The position numbers and the translations under genes are program-made. From assembly GCA_963705155.1 (NCBI GenBank), contig CAVPJC010000019.1, forward strand, positions 1 to 64,000: a stretch of 64,000 bases of DNA, given 5' to 3'. This stretch comes from CAVPJC01 sp963705155. Lineage in GTDB: Bacteria; Chloroflexota; Anaerolineae; Anaerolineales; UBA4823. How positions within the stretch are numbered: position 1 is the stretch's first letter; each line of letters opens with the position of its first letter. A model generated the notes under the pieces. That model saw nothing but the letters and a program-made list of their open reading frames with translations, was not told where the DNA came from and searched no databases. Below, one piece after another: positions 19,435-28,434 of this stretch.

Positions 19435-19452
19435 CTCGTAATTTTGTATGAT
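19423..19452 (+). promoter_or_regulatory. Candidate promoter of the 2-oxoacid dehydrogenase operon
   Basis: TTGAAT (19423-19428) and TATGAT (19447-19452) are 18 bases apart, ending 22 bases before the E1-alpha start. The -35 box lies in the right end of the palindromic element, so the insertion may have supplied part of the promoter. Confidence 0.5.
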
Positions 19453-19474
19453 GACCATCTCTAGAGGGAGTGAC

Positions 19475-20434
19475 ATGGAGAAGAATGAATATCTGGATCT
19501 TTATACCCAGATGGTGCTGATCCGTCTGGTGGAAGAACAGGCTGCACAGTTGTACCAGCAGGGCAAAATCGGGGGCTTTTTGCACCTGTACATCGGGCAG
19601 GAGGCTGTCAGCACCGGCCTGATTTCGGCGCGCAAGCCGCAAGACCGTGTCATCACGGCTTACCGCGACCACGGCGTGGCCCTCAACTGCGGGCTGAGCG
19701 CCAAAGAAGTGGTGGCCGAGCTGCTCGGAAAAGTGACGGGCTGTTCAAAAGGCAAGGGCGGGTCGATGCACATGGCCGACGTCAAGAAAAACTTCTGGGG
19801 CGGGCATGCCATCGTGGGCGCCCACCTTCCGCTGGCTTCGGGGCTGGCCCTGGGCGATAAATACACCGGCAATGATGGCGTGACGATCTGCATGTTTGGC
19901 GATGGCGCCACCAACATCGGCTATTTCCATGAAGCGCTTAACCTTTCCAAAGTCTGGGAGCTGCCTGTGCTGTGGGTGTGTGAGAACAACCAGTATGGCA
20001 TGGGCACCGCTGTCGAGCGCGCTTCGGCAGTATCGGAAATGCGCCAGAAGGCGGAAGGCTATGGTATGAAAAATGGGCGTGTGGACGGCATGGATGTCCT
20101 GGCTGTGCGCCAGGCAAGCCTGCAGGCGCTCGAAGGGATCCGGGCGGGCGGCGGTCCATATTTCCTGGAAATTATCACTTACCGCTACCGCGGCCATTCG
20201 ATGGGCGATCCTGAACGCTACCGCAAAGCTGAAGAAGTCAAAAAATGGCAGGAAAACGACCCGATCGGCATTTACCGCCGTCACCTGATCGATCAGGCGA
20301 TCGCTACCGATGAAGAGCTGGACGCGCTGGATACCCGTGTGGAGCAGGAGGTGCAGGAGGCAGTGCAGTTTGCTGAAGAAAGCCCGGAACCTGCCCCCGA
20401 AGCGCTCTACGAAAATATTTACGTCGATAATTAA
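19475..20434 (+). CDS. pdhA: Pyruvate/branched-chain 2-oxoacid dehydrogenase E1 component, alpha subunit
   Basis: Intact 319-residue thiamine diphosphate-dependent subunit that decarboxylates a 2-oxoacid and passes the acyl group to the E2 lipoyl arm. The ThDP/Mg motif is GDGATNIGYFHEAL ending in ENNQYGMG. RYRGHSMGDPERYR near the C-terminus holds the conserved phosphorylation-loop/active-site residues. ATG 19475 follows AGAGGGAG. E1-beta begins 11 bases downstream. Length and motifs fit the PdhA/AcoA family; pyruvate versus acetoin or branched-chain substrate cannot be separated by eye. Confidence 0.92.
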   Translation: MEKNEYLDLYTQMVLIRLVEEQAAQLYQQGKIGGFLHLYIGQEAVSTGLISARKPQDRVITAYRDHGVALNCGLSAKEVVAELLGKVTGCSKGKGGSMHMADVKKNFWGGHAIVGAHLPLASGLALGDKYTGNDGVTICMFGDGATNIGYFHEALNLSKVWELPVLWVCENNQYGMGTAVERASAVSEMRQKAEGYGMKNGRVDGMDVLAVRQASLQALEGIRAGGGPYFLEIITYRYRGHSMGDPERYRKAEEVKKWQENDPIGIYRRHLIDQAIATDEELDALDTRVEQEVQEAVQFAEESPEPAPEALYENIYVDN

Positions 20435-20445
20435 GAGAAACTATT

Positions 20446-21417
20446 ATGGCAAAAATTACCATGCGCGAAGCCATTTCCCAGGCATTGTGGGAAGAAATGG
20501 AACGCGACCCCAGCGTGTTTATCTTGGGCGAAGAAGTGGGTGTGTGGGGCGGCACCTACGCCGTAACCAAGGGCTTCTTCGATCACTTTGGACCCAACCG
20601 GGTGCGCGATACCCCGATTGCAGAGGCTGCCATCATCGGGGCGGCGATTGGCGCTTCGCTCACCGGGCTGCGCCCGGTGGCTGAGCTGATGACGATCAAC
20701 TTTGCTTTTTCGGCAATGGATCACATTGTCAACGAAGCCGCCAAACTGCACTACATGTTCGGCGGGCAGTTTGTATTGCCCATGGTCATCCGCACCGTGG
20801 GCGGCGGAGGGCGCCAGTTGGGCGCCACGCACTCTCAAACGCCCGACGCCATCTTCGCCCATTTCCCGGGCCTCAAGGTGGTGGCCCCGGGTACACCCGA
20901 AGACGCCAAGGGTCTGCTCAAAGCCGCCATCCGCTCCAACGACCCCATCCTGTTCATCGAGCATGCCACGCTCTACCAGGTGCGCGGCGAAGTTCCTGCT
21001 GGCGATTACATTGTTCCGATTGGAAAATCCAAAATTCAACGCCCGGGGCGCGATGTGACCATCGTGACCTACAGCAAAATGCTCGAAATCTCTACCAAAG
21101 CCGCCGATCTGCTTGCGAAAGAGGGCATTGAGGCCGAGATTGTGGACTTGCGCTCGCTGCGCCCACTGGATATGGAACCGGTGCTGGAATCGTTCAAAAA
21201 GACCAACCGGGCTGTGATCGTTGAAGAGGGCTGGCGCTCCTACGGTGTCGGCTCGGAAGTTGCCGCCCGCATTTACGAGGAAGCCTTCGATTACGTGGAT
21301 GCCCCCATCCAGCGTGTGGCGCAGAAAGAGGTGCCCCTGCCCTACAACCGCACCCTGGAACAAATGGCCCTGCCGCAGGTGGAAGATGTGATCCGCGCGG
21401 TCAAGGAGGTGGTGTGA
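20446..21417 (+). CDS. pdhB: 2-oxoacid dehydrogenase E1 component, beta subunit
   Basis: Intact 323-residue partner of E1-alpha forming the alpha2beta2 decarboxylase. Characteristic segments are FILGEEVGVWGGTY, RDTPIAEAAIIGAAIG and the C-terminal EVVDLRSLRPLD-type strand (here EIVDLRSLRPLDME). The stop codon overlaps the start of the E2 gene (ATGA), so translation of the two is coupled. Confidence 0.93.
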   Translation: MAKITMREAISQALWEEMERDPSVFILGEEVGVWGGTYAVTKGFFDHFGPNRVRDTPIAEAAIIGAAIGASLTGLRPVAELMTINFAFSAMDHIVNEAAKLHYMFGGQFVLPMVIRTVGGGGRQLGATHSQTPDAIFAHFPGLKVVAPGTPEDAKGLLKAAIRSNDPILFIEHATLYQVRGEVPAGDYIVPIGKSKIQRPGRDVTIVTYSKMLEISTKAADLLAKEGIEAEIVDLRSLRPLDMEPVLESFKKTNRAVIVEEGWRSYGVGSEVAARIYEEAFDYVDAPIQRVAQKEVPLPYNRTLEQMALPQVEDVIRAVKEVV

Positions 21418-22678
21418 TGGCTGAAATTGTAAATATGCCCAAGCTGGGCTTTGACATGGCCGAAGGCACCCTGGTGCGCTGGGTGGTGCACGAAGGCGAG
21501 ACGATCGCCAAAGGCAGCGTGCTGGCGGAGATCGAAACGGATAAAGCCACGGTGGAAGTCGAAGTCGCCGCATGCCGGTGTGGTGGCGCGCCACCTGGTG
21601 AAGCAGGGCGATATCGTCCCGGTGAGCACGCCCATTGCGGTGATCGCCGCGCCGGGCGAAACCGTGGAGCAGGATGCGCCTGCACCTGCGGCTGAGGCAG
21701 CGCCTGCTGCTGTAGAATCTCCAAAAGTGGGCAGCACGGCGCCTGCTGCGCCTGCGGCTGAAGGTGCGCCCGCACCACAGGGAGATGAGTTCCCCGGCGG
21801 GATCAAAGCCTCGCCTCTGGCGCGCCGCCTGGCGGATGAACGCGGCCTGGATCTGAAGGCGCTGCGCGGCAGCGGCCCTGGCGGGCGTATCACCCGCAAG
21901 GATGTGGAAAACTACCGCCCGGCTGCTGCGGCTGCACCCGCACCGTCTGCTGCGCCTGCCGCCTCCTTCGCGGCGCTCAGCGGAGCGGACCCCGGAGAGC
22001 GTCAGCGTGCCGGTCAACCGCCTGCGGGCTGCCATCGGGCGGCGCATGACCGAATCGAAACAGCAGGTGCCGCATTTTTACGTCACCCACGAGTACGATA
22101 TGGCGGCTGTGATGGAGCTGCGTAAGAGCGTCAACGCCCTGCTGCCCGAGGATGAAAAGACCTCGGTCAACGATTACATTCTCAAAGCCGCCGCCCTGGC
22201 GCTGCGCGAGTTTCCCAACCTGAATGCTTCTCTGAGCGGCGATCAGATCGTGCGCCATGGCGCTGTGAACGTGGGTGTGGCGGTGGCGGTGGAGGGCGGG
22301 CTGCTGACCGTCGTCTGCCGCGATACCGACCGCAAACCCATCCGCCAGATCTCTGCCGAGGTGCGCAGCATGGCAGGGCGCGCCCGCGAAGGCAAGGTGC
22401 GCCCGGATGACATCGAAGGCTCCACCTTCTCGGTGAGCAACCTGGGCATGTTCGATGTGGAGCATTTTGTCGCCATCATCAACCCGCCCGAAGCCGCCAT
22501 CCTGGCGGTCGGCTCGGTGCGCGAAGTTCCCGTGGTGAAAGACGGGCAAATTGTGCCCGGGATGCGCATGAAGGCCACCTTATCGGTCGATCACCGCGTC
22601 AGCGATGGCGCCGAAGGGGCGCGTTTCCTGCAGGCCATGGCAAAAAGCCTGGAAGAACCGCTCCGCCTGATGATTTGA
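21417..22678 (+). CDS. pdhC: Dihydrolipoamide acyltransferase E2 component, frameshifted
   Basis: About 420 residues. A lipoyl domain at 1-80 carries the lipoylated lysine in ETDKATVEVEV. An Ala/Pro linker follows, then the peripheral subunit-binding domain ASPLARRLADERGLDLKAL. The catalytic acyltransferase domain has DHRVSDGAEGARFL, whose His and Asp are the active-site residues. Frame changes near 21570 and 21985 interrupt the reading, but all three domains are complete in order. No E3 (dihydrolipoamide dehydrogenase) gene lies in the window. A strong terminator follows 25 bases after the stop. Confidence 0.9.
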
Positions 22679-22702
22679 CAGCCCGGATCGGCCAATCACC
22701 CA

Positions 22703-22738
22703 CGCACCCCCGCAGACTACCGGCGGGGGTGCGTTTTT
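22703..22738 (+). terminator. Rho-independent terminator of the E1-E2 operon
   Basis: Perfect 11-bp stem CGCACCCCCGC / GCGGGGGTGCG with a 9-base loop, followed immediately by TTTTTAT. Confidence 0.88.
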
Positions 22739-22772
22739 ATGCCAGTGCTTTGTGATAATCAAAAATTAGTAC

Positions 22773-22822
22773 TTGACAAGCGACCGGTGGTCGCTGTATA
22801 ATATAAGCGAACGATGGTCGCT
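22773..22822 (+). promoter_or_regulatory. TetR-cassette promoter with two operator palindromes
   Basis: TTGACA (22773-22778) and TATAAT (22797-22802) are 18 bases apart. The spacer holds AGCGACC-GGT-GGTCGCT (22779-22795), a perfect inverted repeat. A second copy with one mismatch, AGCGAAC-GAT-GGTCGCT, covers 22806-22822 around the likely transcription start. A repressor bound at either site would block RNA polymerase. Confidence 0.85.
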
Positions 22823-22835
22823 TTATGGAGGGGTT

Positions 22836-23439
22836 ATGCCTAAAGGAATTCCACTCACCGAAGATGATCAAATCCGCCGCCGCCGGGAGATATTTGACGC
22901 TGCCGTGCATCTCTTCCTGGAAAAAGGTTTTCAGGAAACATCCATGCGCGAGATCGCCGAAGCTGCCGGGGTGGGTAAATCGACACTGTATGACTATTTC
23001 AAAACCAAAGACGATATTTTGCTGTCTGTGTTTGTGGAGCAGGTTGAGGCAATCTTCCAGAAAGCCCGGGAAATCGATGTAGCGGGCGGCAGCGCCGAAG
23101 TGAAATTACGCTCCATCATGCACATGCACATGGATTTCTTGTTAGCCAAAATGCAGCTCAATCTGAAGTTGAGCAATGAAATCCAGCGCCTCAGGCTGGA
23201 AAGCCAGGAGCGCATCCAGGCCTCCCGCTATGCCTACCAGGATTTTCTGGGCAATCTGATTGAAGAGGGCATCCAGAACGGGGAGTTTCGTCCGGTCAAC
23301 ACCCGGCTGGCGGCGCGCTCTTTGATCAATTTGCTGGCAACTGCCATTTACACCTCGCGGCCCGTCCGGCTCAACCGGGGAAATGGTCAATGAAGCCCTG
23401 ACGCTGTTCCTGCAGGGCGTGCGCGCCGAAAAACGTTGA
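22836..23439 (+). CDS. TetR family transcriptional repressor, frameshifted near its end
   Basis: About 200 residues. The N-terminal helix-turn-helix (residues ~15-60) reads IFDAAVHLFLEKGF, TSMREIAEAAGVGKSTLYDY, FKTKDDILLSVF. The rest is an all-helical ligand-binding and dimerisation domain. ATG 22836 follows GGAGGGG. A shift near 23365 moves the frame to EMVNEALTLFLQGVRAEKR and stop at 23439. The two palindromes in its own promoter imply autorepression and control of the two downstream genes. The inducer is probably the compound handled by those genes. Confidence 0.88.
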
Positions 23440-23450
23440 GGGAGGTTCCC

Positions 23451-26053
23451 ATGTCTGCTGTTTATGTTCTCACCTTGAACCATCCAGATGCCGGTCTTGC
23501 AACCGTGGGCGGCAAGGGCATGTCGTTGGCAAAGATGCTCCAGGCCGGGCTGCCTGTGCCGGGCGGCTTCCACGTGACGACGGAAGCCTACCGGCAGTTT
23601 GTGGCTGAAAACGGCTTTCAGGCCCGCATCCTGGAGGCATTGAAAGGGGTGGATGCCGCCAACCCCGTGACGCTTGAGCCGGTTTCAGGACAAATCAGGG
23701 CGTTCTTCGATGCCGGCAGGTTCCCTGCCGAAGTGGCGCAGGCTGTCTCCGCTGCTTATGCAGGCATGCCTGATCCCCGGCCCTACTCACCGGGGATGCC
23801 GGGGGTTCCGGTGGCTGTGCGTTCGTCGGCGACGGCTGAAGACCTGCCAGAAGCTTCATTTGCAGGCCAGCAGGACACGTATCTCAACATCATGCGGCAC
23901 AGATGCGCTGCTGCTGGCTGTCAAAAAGTGTTGGGCTTCGCTCTGGACGGCGCGGGCGATTGCTTACCGCATGAAAAACAACATCGATCAGGGCTCGGTT
24001 GCGCTGGCGGTGGTGGTTCAAGAGCTGGTTTTTGCCGAAGCCGCCGGGATCCTGTTCACGGCTAACCCGATCAACGGCAAACGCAGCGAGCTGGTCATCA
24101 ACGCCGCCTGGGGGCTGGGTGAGGCAGTCGTATCCGGCGCAGTGACGCCGGATACGATCACGGTGGATAAAACCACCGGCAAATTGATCCGTCGAGAAAT
24201 TGCCAGTAAACAGGTGATGACCGTCCGCACCGATCAGGGCACGCGTGAGGTCCCCGTACCGGAAGCGCAAAAAGGGAAAGCTGTGCTGACGGATGCCCAG
24301 GCTTCTGAGCTGGCGCGCCTGGGCGTAAAGATTGAGCAGTTCTACGGGACGCCGATGGATGTGGAATGGGCGCTCTCCGCTCCGGGACTGGCGGGCGGGT
24401 TTGCCATCCTGCAGGCGCGCCCGATCACCGCGCTGCCGCCCGAATGGGTGCGGCCCAATCCAAAAGCCATCTACGCCCGCGGCAGCCTGGCCGAGCATCT
24501 GCCCAACCCGGTCACGCCGCTGTTTGGCACACTGGGACTGCGCACTGTCAATATCGCCACCGCGGAACTGGAAGACCTGATGAAAATTGATTTGTTGGAA
24601 GCCGAATACCAGTATCGCGTCGTCAACGGGTACGTGTTCATGGGTTTTGTGCTTTCTGGCAAAATTGTTTGGGGTATGCTCAGGGCCGCTGTTTCAGGCT
24701 TAAAACTGATGTTATCCCAGGGCTCAGAACGATGGCAGGTTTCTCGCCGGGAGTTGGAAAAAATATTGGCGCGCTCGGGAGGGTCGGGATGTAAAAAAGA
24801 TGCCAGCGTCTGAACTTGTGGGAGCTGTGAGCGAGATTTTTACTCAGGTGGGGCGTTTGTACACCGTGCTGCAATCAGGGACACTGCCGACGGCGAGCTC
24901 GAGCGAGATTATATTTTCACGGCTGTATAAAATGGTGAAACGCAAAGATGACCCCGATGCCACTGCCTTCCTGTTCGGCTTCGACACGGTACCGATGCTG
25001 GCGGAGAAATCGCTCTATGACCTGGCTGCGTGGGCTAGGACCCAACCTGTACTGGCAGGCGTGCTGGCTGACATGCCCACGGCAGAGCTGGTGGCAGCCT
25101 TGGAAAGCGGCATACCACCGTCAGAGGCGCCCGCCCAGCCGTGGCTGGAGTTCAAGCATCGCTTTGATGCCCACCTGTGTGATTATGGCATGACGGTCTT
25201 CGAGCTGGATTTTGCCAACCCGACCCCGCTGGAAACACCGGCTCCGATGCTGGATGCGATTAAGATGTACCTCGCCGGGCAGGGGCATGACCCCTATGAA
25301 CGCCAGCGTGCCGCCGTCGAGCGCCGCGAAGCCGCCAAAGCGAAAATTCTGGCGCGGCTGCGATGGCCGGTGAAGGGTTTGTTCGTGAAAGTCCTCAAGT
25401 GGGCGCAGGACGCCTGCCCGGACCGTGAGAACAGCCTGGCCGATCTGGGTATGGCCAACCCGCAGGTGCGGGTGATGCTGAATGAGCTGGGGCGGCGTTT
25501 TGCAGCAGGCGGCGCCATTGAGACCGCCGCAGACATTTACTGGCTGGAAGAGGCTGAGGTGATGGAGGCGATTGCCCGCCTTGAAAGCGGCGAGAGCCTG
25601 CCAGATCTGCGCCACCTCGTCCCCCAGCGCAAGGCCGCCTGGAAAACCCAGCTCAAATTGACCCCGCCCGCTGTGCTCCCTGAGAAATCCGGCTGGGCGA
25701 AAATGGTTCCCTGGCACAAAACCGATCAGAGCAGCAACGTGCTCAAAGGTTTTGGCGCCAGCGCGGGAAAGGTCACCGCTCCGGCGTGTGTGCTGGTCAG
25801 CCCGGAAGATTTTGGCGACATGAAGCCCGGGGCGGTGCTGGTGGCTGTCACCACCACCCCGGCCTGGACGCCATTGTTTGCGATGGCGAGCGCCATTGTC
25901 ACCGATATCGGCGGCCCGCTCAGTCACAGCTCGATCGTGGCGCGTGAGTACGGCATCCCGGCGGTGCTCGCCACCGGTCTCGCCACGCGGCGCATCCAGA
26001 GCGGGCAGATGATTTGTGTGGATGGCAGCGCAGGCACGGTGACGCTCGAGTAA
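23451..26053 (+). CDS. Rifampin phosphotransferase-like/PEP-synthase-like enzyme, frameshifted
   Basis: About 866 residues, the length of Rph enzymes. The N-terminal ATP-grasp part has VGGKGMSLAKML, VAVRSSATAEDLPEASFAGQ and LQARPITALPP. A long helical middle domain (~350-760) would hold the acceptor site. The C-terminal swivelling domain has GGPLSHSSIVAREYGIPAV with the phospho-carrier histidine. This order matches Rph and differs from PEP synthase, which has a C-terminal TIM barrel after the His domain. Frame changes lie near 23895 and 24775. It starts 11 bases after the TetR stop and is followed by an MFS exporter, consistent with antibiotic inactivation. The substrate need not be rifampin. 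Confidence 0.8.
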
Positions 26054-26111
26054 TCTGGACGGAATACGCCGCGGCGGGCGTCCGGCGGCGTATTCCGGCG
26101 GGGGTGTGCAG

Positions 26112-27275
26112 ATGAAAACCCAAAAGCCCACGCTGATTCTCTCTTTCACCCTGCTGGTGGTGATGTTGGGGTATGGCATGGTCCTGCCGATCATGCCGTT
26201 TTACATCGAAAAACTGGGGGCAGGCGGGCGTGAGCTGGGTTGGTTGATGGCGACCTACTCGCTGATGCAGATGCTGTGTGCGCCGCTGTGGGGCATTCTC
26301 TCAGACCGCATCGGGCGCAGGCCGGTTTTGACCATCGGTGTGCTGGGTTACGCCATCACCCTGCTCATGTTTGGCCTGTCGAACACCTTCGTGATGCTCT
26401 TCATCGCCCGCACACTGTCTGGCATCCTCTCCTCGGCGACCATGCCCACCGCCATGGCCTACATTGGCGACAACGCTCCGCAGGAAGAGCGCAGCGGCAG
26501 CATGGGGCAGCTGGGCGCCGCCATGGGGATCGGGGTCGTCATCGGCCCGTTGATGGGCGGTTATCTCTCGGTAAATTCGCTTTCGCTGCCGTTCTTTGTC
26601 GGGGCAGGGATGGCCTTTATCGCTTTTCTGCTGGTCATTTTCATCCTGCCCGAAACGCATGCCTCCCGGCCTGCCGGCGACCGGAAAGGTACCCTGACCC
26701 GCAAGGCCATCGCTCAGGTTCTTTTCAGCCCGACGGGTGTTCTGTTGCTGCTGATCTTCATCATGAGTTTTGGCATGACCAACTTCCAGGGCATCGTCGG
26801 TTTGTACGTGGTGGACAAGTTCGCTTTCAACACCCGGCAGGTCGGCTCCCTGTGGATGGTGATGGGCGGGGTGCTGATCGTGGTGCAGGGGACGCTGACC
26901 GGGCCGCTGACCAAAAAATTCGGCGAGCTTCGGATGATCCGCCTCGGTCTGATCGGTGGGGCGGGCGGGTTTATCTTGCTGGCGCTGGCGTTTGACTATT
27001 GGACCACCCTGGTGGCGCTGGGCTTGTTCACCGTGGCACTGGCGCTGATCGGCCCGGCGCTCAACGCCCACATCTCGCGCTTTGCGTGTGAACGCCAGGG
27101 GGCGGTGATGGGGATGAACAGCGCCGCCACCAGCCTGGGAAAGGTGGCAGGACCGCTGTGGGCGGGCTATCTTTACGAGGTGAATATCGAGTATCCCTAC
27201 CTCTCCGGCGCGGCGACATTGGTTTTGAGTTTTGTGGTTTCCCTGCTGGCGCTCCGGGGTTCACCGGGAGATTAA
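26112..27275 (+). CDS. MFS multidrug/tetracycline-type exporter (DHA1 family)
   Basis: Intact protein of about 387 residues with 12 predicted helices. Motif A is GILSDRIGRRPVL between helices 2 and 3. Motif C-type GAAMGIGVVIGPLMGG in helix 5 is typical of drug/H+ antiporters. ATG 26112 is chosen; a GTG two codons earlier is possible. It lies 58 bases after the phosphotransferase gene and is probably transcribed with it from the TetR-controlled promoter. Confidence 0.9.
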   Translation: MKTQKPTLILSFTLLVVMLGYGMVLPIMPFYIEKLGAGGRELGWLMATYSLMQMLCAPLWGILSDRIGRRPVLTIGVLGYAITLLMFGLSNTFVMLFIARTLSGILSSATMPTAMAYIGDNAPQEERSGSMGQLGAAMGIGVVIGPLMGGYLSVNSLSLPFFVGAGMAFIAFLLVIFILPETHASRPAGDRKGTLTRKAIAQVLFSPTGVLLLLIFIMSFGMTNFQGIVGLYVVDKFAFNTRQVGSLWMVMGGVLIVVQGTLTGPLTKKFGELRMIRLGLIGGAGGFILLALAFDYWTTLVALGLFTVALALIGPALNAHISRFACERQGAVMGMNSAATSLGKVAGPLWAGYLYEVNIEYPYLSGAATLVLSFVVSLLALRGSPGD

Positions 27276-27295
27276 AGAGCAATTATTCGATTATA

Positions 27296-27324
27296 TTGAC
27301 TGAATATAGTATATTTCATATAAT
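27296..27324 (+). promoter_or_regulatory. Promoter giving a probable leaderless transcript
   Basis: TTGACT (27296-27301) and TATAAT (27319-27324) are 17 bases apart. The GTG start at 27331 lies 7 bases after the -10 box, where transcription would begin, and no ribosome-binding site fits between them. Confidence 0.75.
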
Positions 27325-27330
27325 CCATCT

Positions 27331-28434
27331 GTGGACACCGATTCCCCCGCCCTGCTCACCGCATTCATCATCCAGATTGTAGTTTTACTTTCCTACATAC
27401 CGATCACTTTTGTGGCTTACCGCTGGCTGCGCGAGCCGGAACGCCGCCGCCGCACGGGGGCGGAAGTGAGCAAGTTCAACCTGCCCCAATCCGATGAAAT
27501 GAACGCAAGCATGCGTCAGGGCATGTTCCGCTTGAGCGAATATATCGTACCCATCACCTATATCACCCTGATCCTGGCGGCGCTCTACAGCATGACCCAC
27601 CCGGCCATCATCCGTTTGCGCGTGTGGCAGGGGTTGCTCGAGTCAACCGCCAACATCTTCCGGCTTGAGACAGGCGGCTCCACCCTGGAGCGCGAGCTGC
27701 TTGCCGGGCGGTTTATGTTCTACTGCTGGCTGGGAGCCTATATCCATGGCGTGGACCGCACCATCCGCCATTACCTGGCGCAAGACCTCAGCCCGAATGT
27801 CTACGTGCTCTCGGCGCGGCGCTTTATCGTGGCTTTTGTGGTCGGCACCATTGTGGGGGTGGGCGTGGGAAGCACGGTCAGCGCTTCGGTGAAAAACCTG
27901 GATGTGAGCCTGACCACGGTGTATGTGGTGTGTTTTTTTATCGGGCTGTTCCCCGACCGGGGCATCCGCTGGATTTCTGATTTCGCCAGCAAAGTGCTGA
28001 AGTTAAAGGATGAGGAAGCCGAAGGGATGCCGTTGTCTGCAATCGAGGGCATCTCGGAGTGGCAGCGCAGCCGCCTGGATCAGGAGGGGATTGTCAACGT
28101 GCAGAACCTGGCGACCGCCAACCTGATGCGCCTGGTGTGGTACACACCCTTCGATGTGGGGCAGCTGGTGGATTGGACCGACCAGGCCATTTTGCTGCTG
28201 TATGCCAGCCCGAAACAGGCCGCCGCACTGCAAAATGTGGGGCTGCGCTGCGCCTCAGATGTGCTGCTGGCGGTTGAAAATTCACCCGATGCGCTTGCCA
28301 GGGCTTCCGGTTTGGGTCAGAGTGAGATGCGCGTCCTGGCTGGCGCCATGCAGGTTGCCGCCAACATCGATCTGGTGCGGCGCTACTGGGTGGGCGCGGC
28401 CCGGGAAAACCCCTATTTGATACCCACCACCTGA
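27331..28434 (+). CDS. Unrecognised membrane protein with C-terminal helix-hairpin-helix-like repeats
   Basis: Intact 367-residue protein, GTG start. About five hydrophobic helices lie in residues 5-215 (LTAFIIQIVVLLSYIPITF; YIVPITYITLILAALYSM; FIVAFVVGTIVGVGVGSTV). A cytoplasmic C-terminal region of ~130 residues follows, with phrases such as LSAIEGISEWQRSRLDQEGI and QNLATANLMRLVWYTPF. These resemble helix-hairpin-helix/SAM-like repeats found in DUF4332-type domains. No catalytic motif is seen. Its 3' end overlaps the convergent gene by 22 bases. Function unknown. Confidence 0.75.
   Translation: MDTDSPALLTAFIIQIVVLLSYIPITFVAYRWLREPERRRRTGAEVSKFNLPQSDEMNASMRQGMFRLSEYIVPITYITLILAALYSMTHPAIIRLRVWQGLLESTANIFRLETGGSTLERELLAGRFMFYCWLGAYIHGVDRTIRHYLAQDLSPNVYVLSARRFIVAFVVGTIVGVGVGSTVSASVKNLDVSLTTVYVVCFFIGLFPDRGIRWISDFASKVLKLKDEEAEGMPLSAIEGISEWQRSRLDQEGIVNVQNLATANLMRLVWYTPFDVGQLVDWTDQAILLLYASPKQAAALQNVGLRCASDVLLAVENSPDALARASGLGQSEMRVLAGAMQVAANIDLVRRYWVGAARENPYLIPTT

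Noticed and set aside
20431..22047. 538-codon minus-strand frame opposite the E1-beta/E2 genes
   Set aside because: Arg/His/Gly-rich shadow of strongly conserved plus-strand genes.
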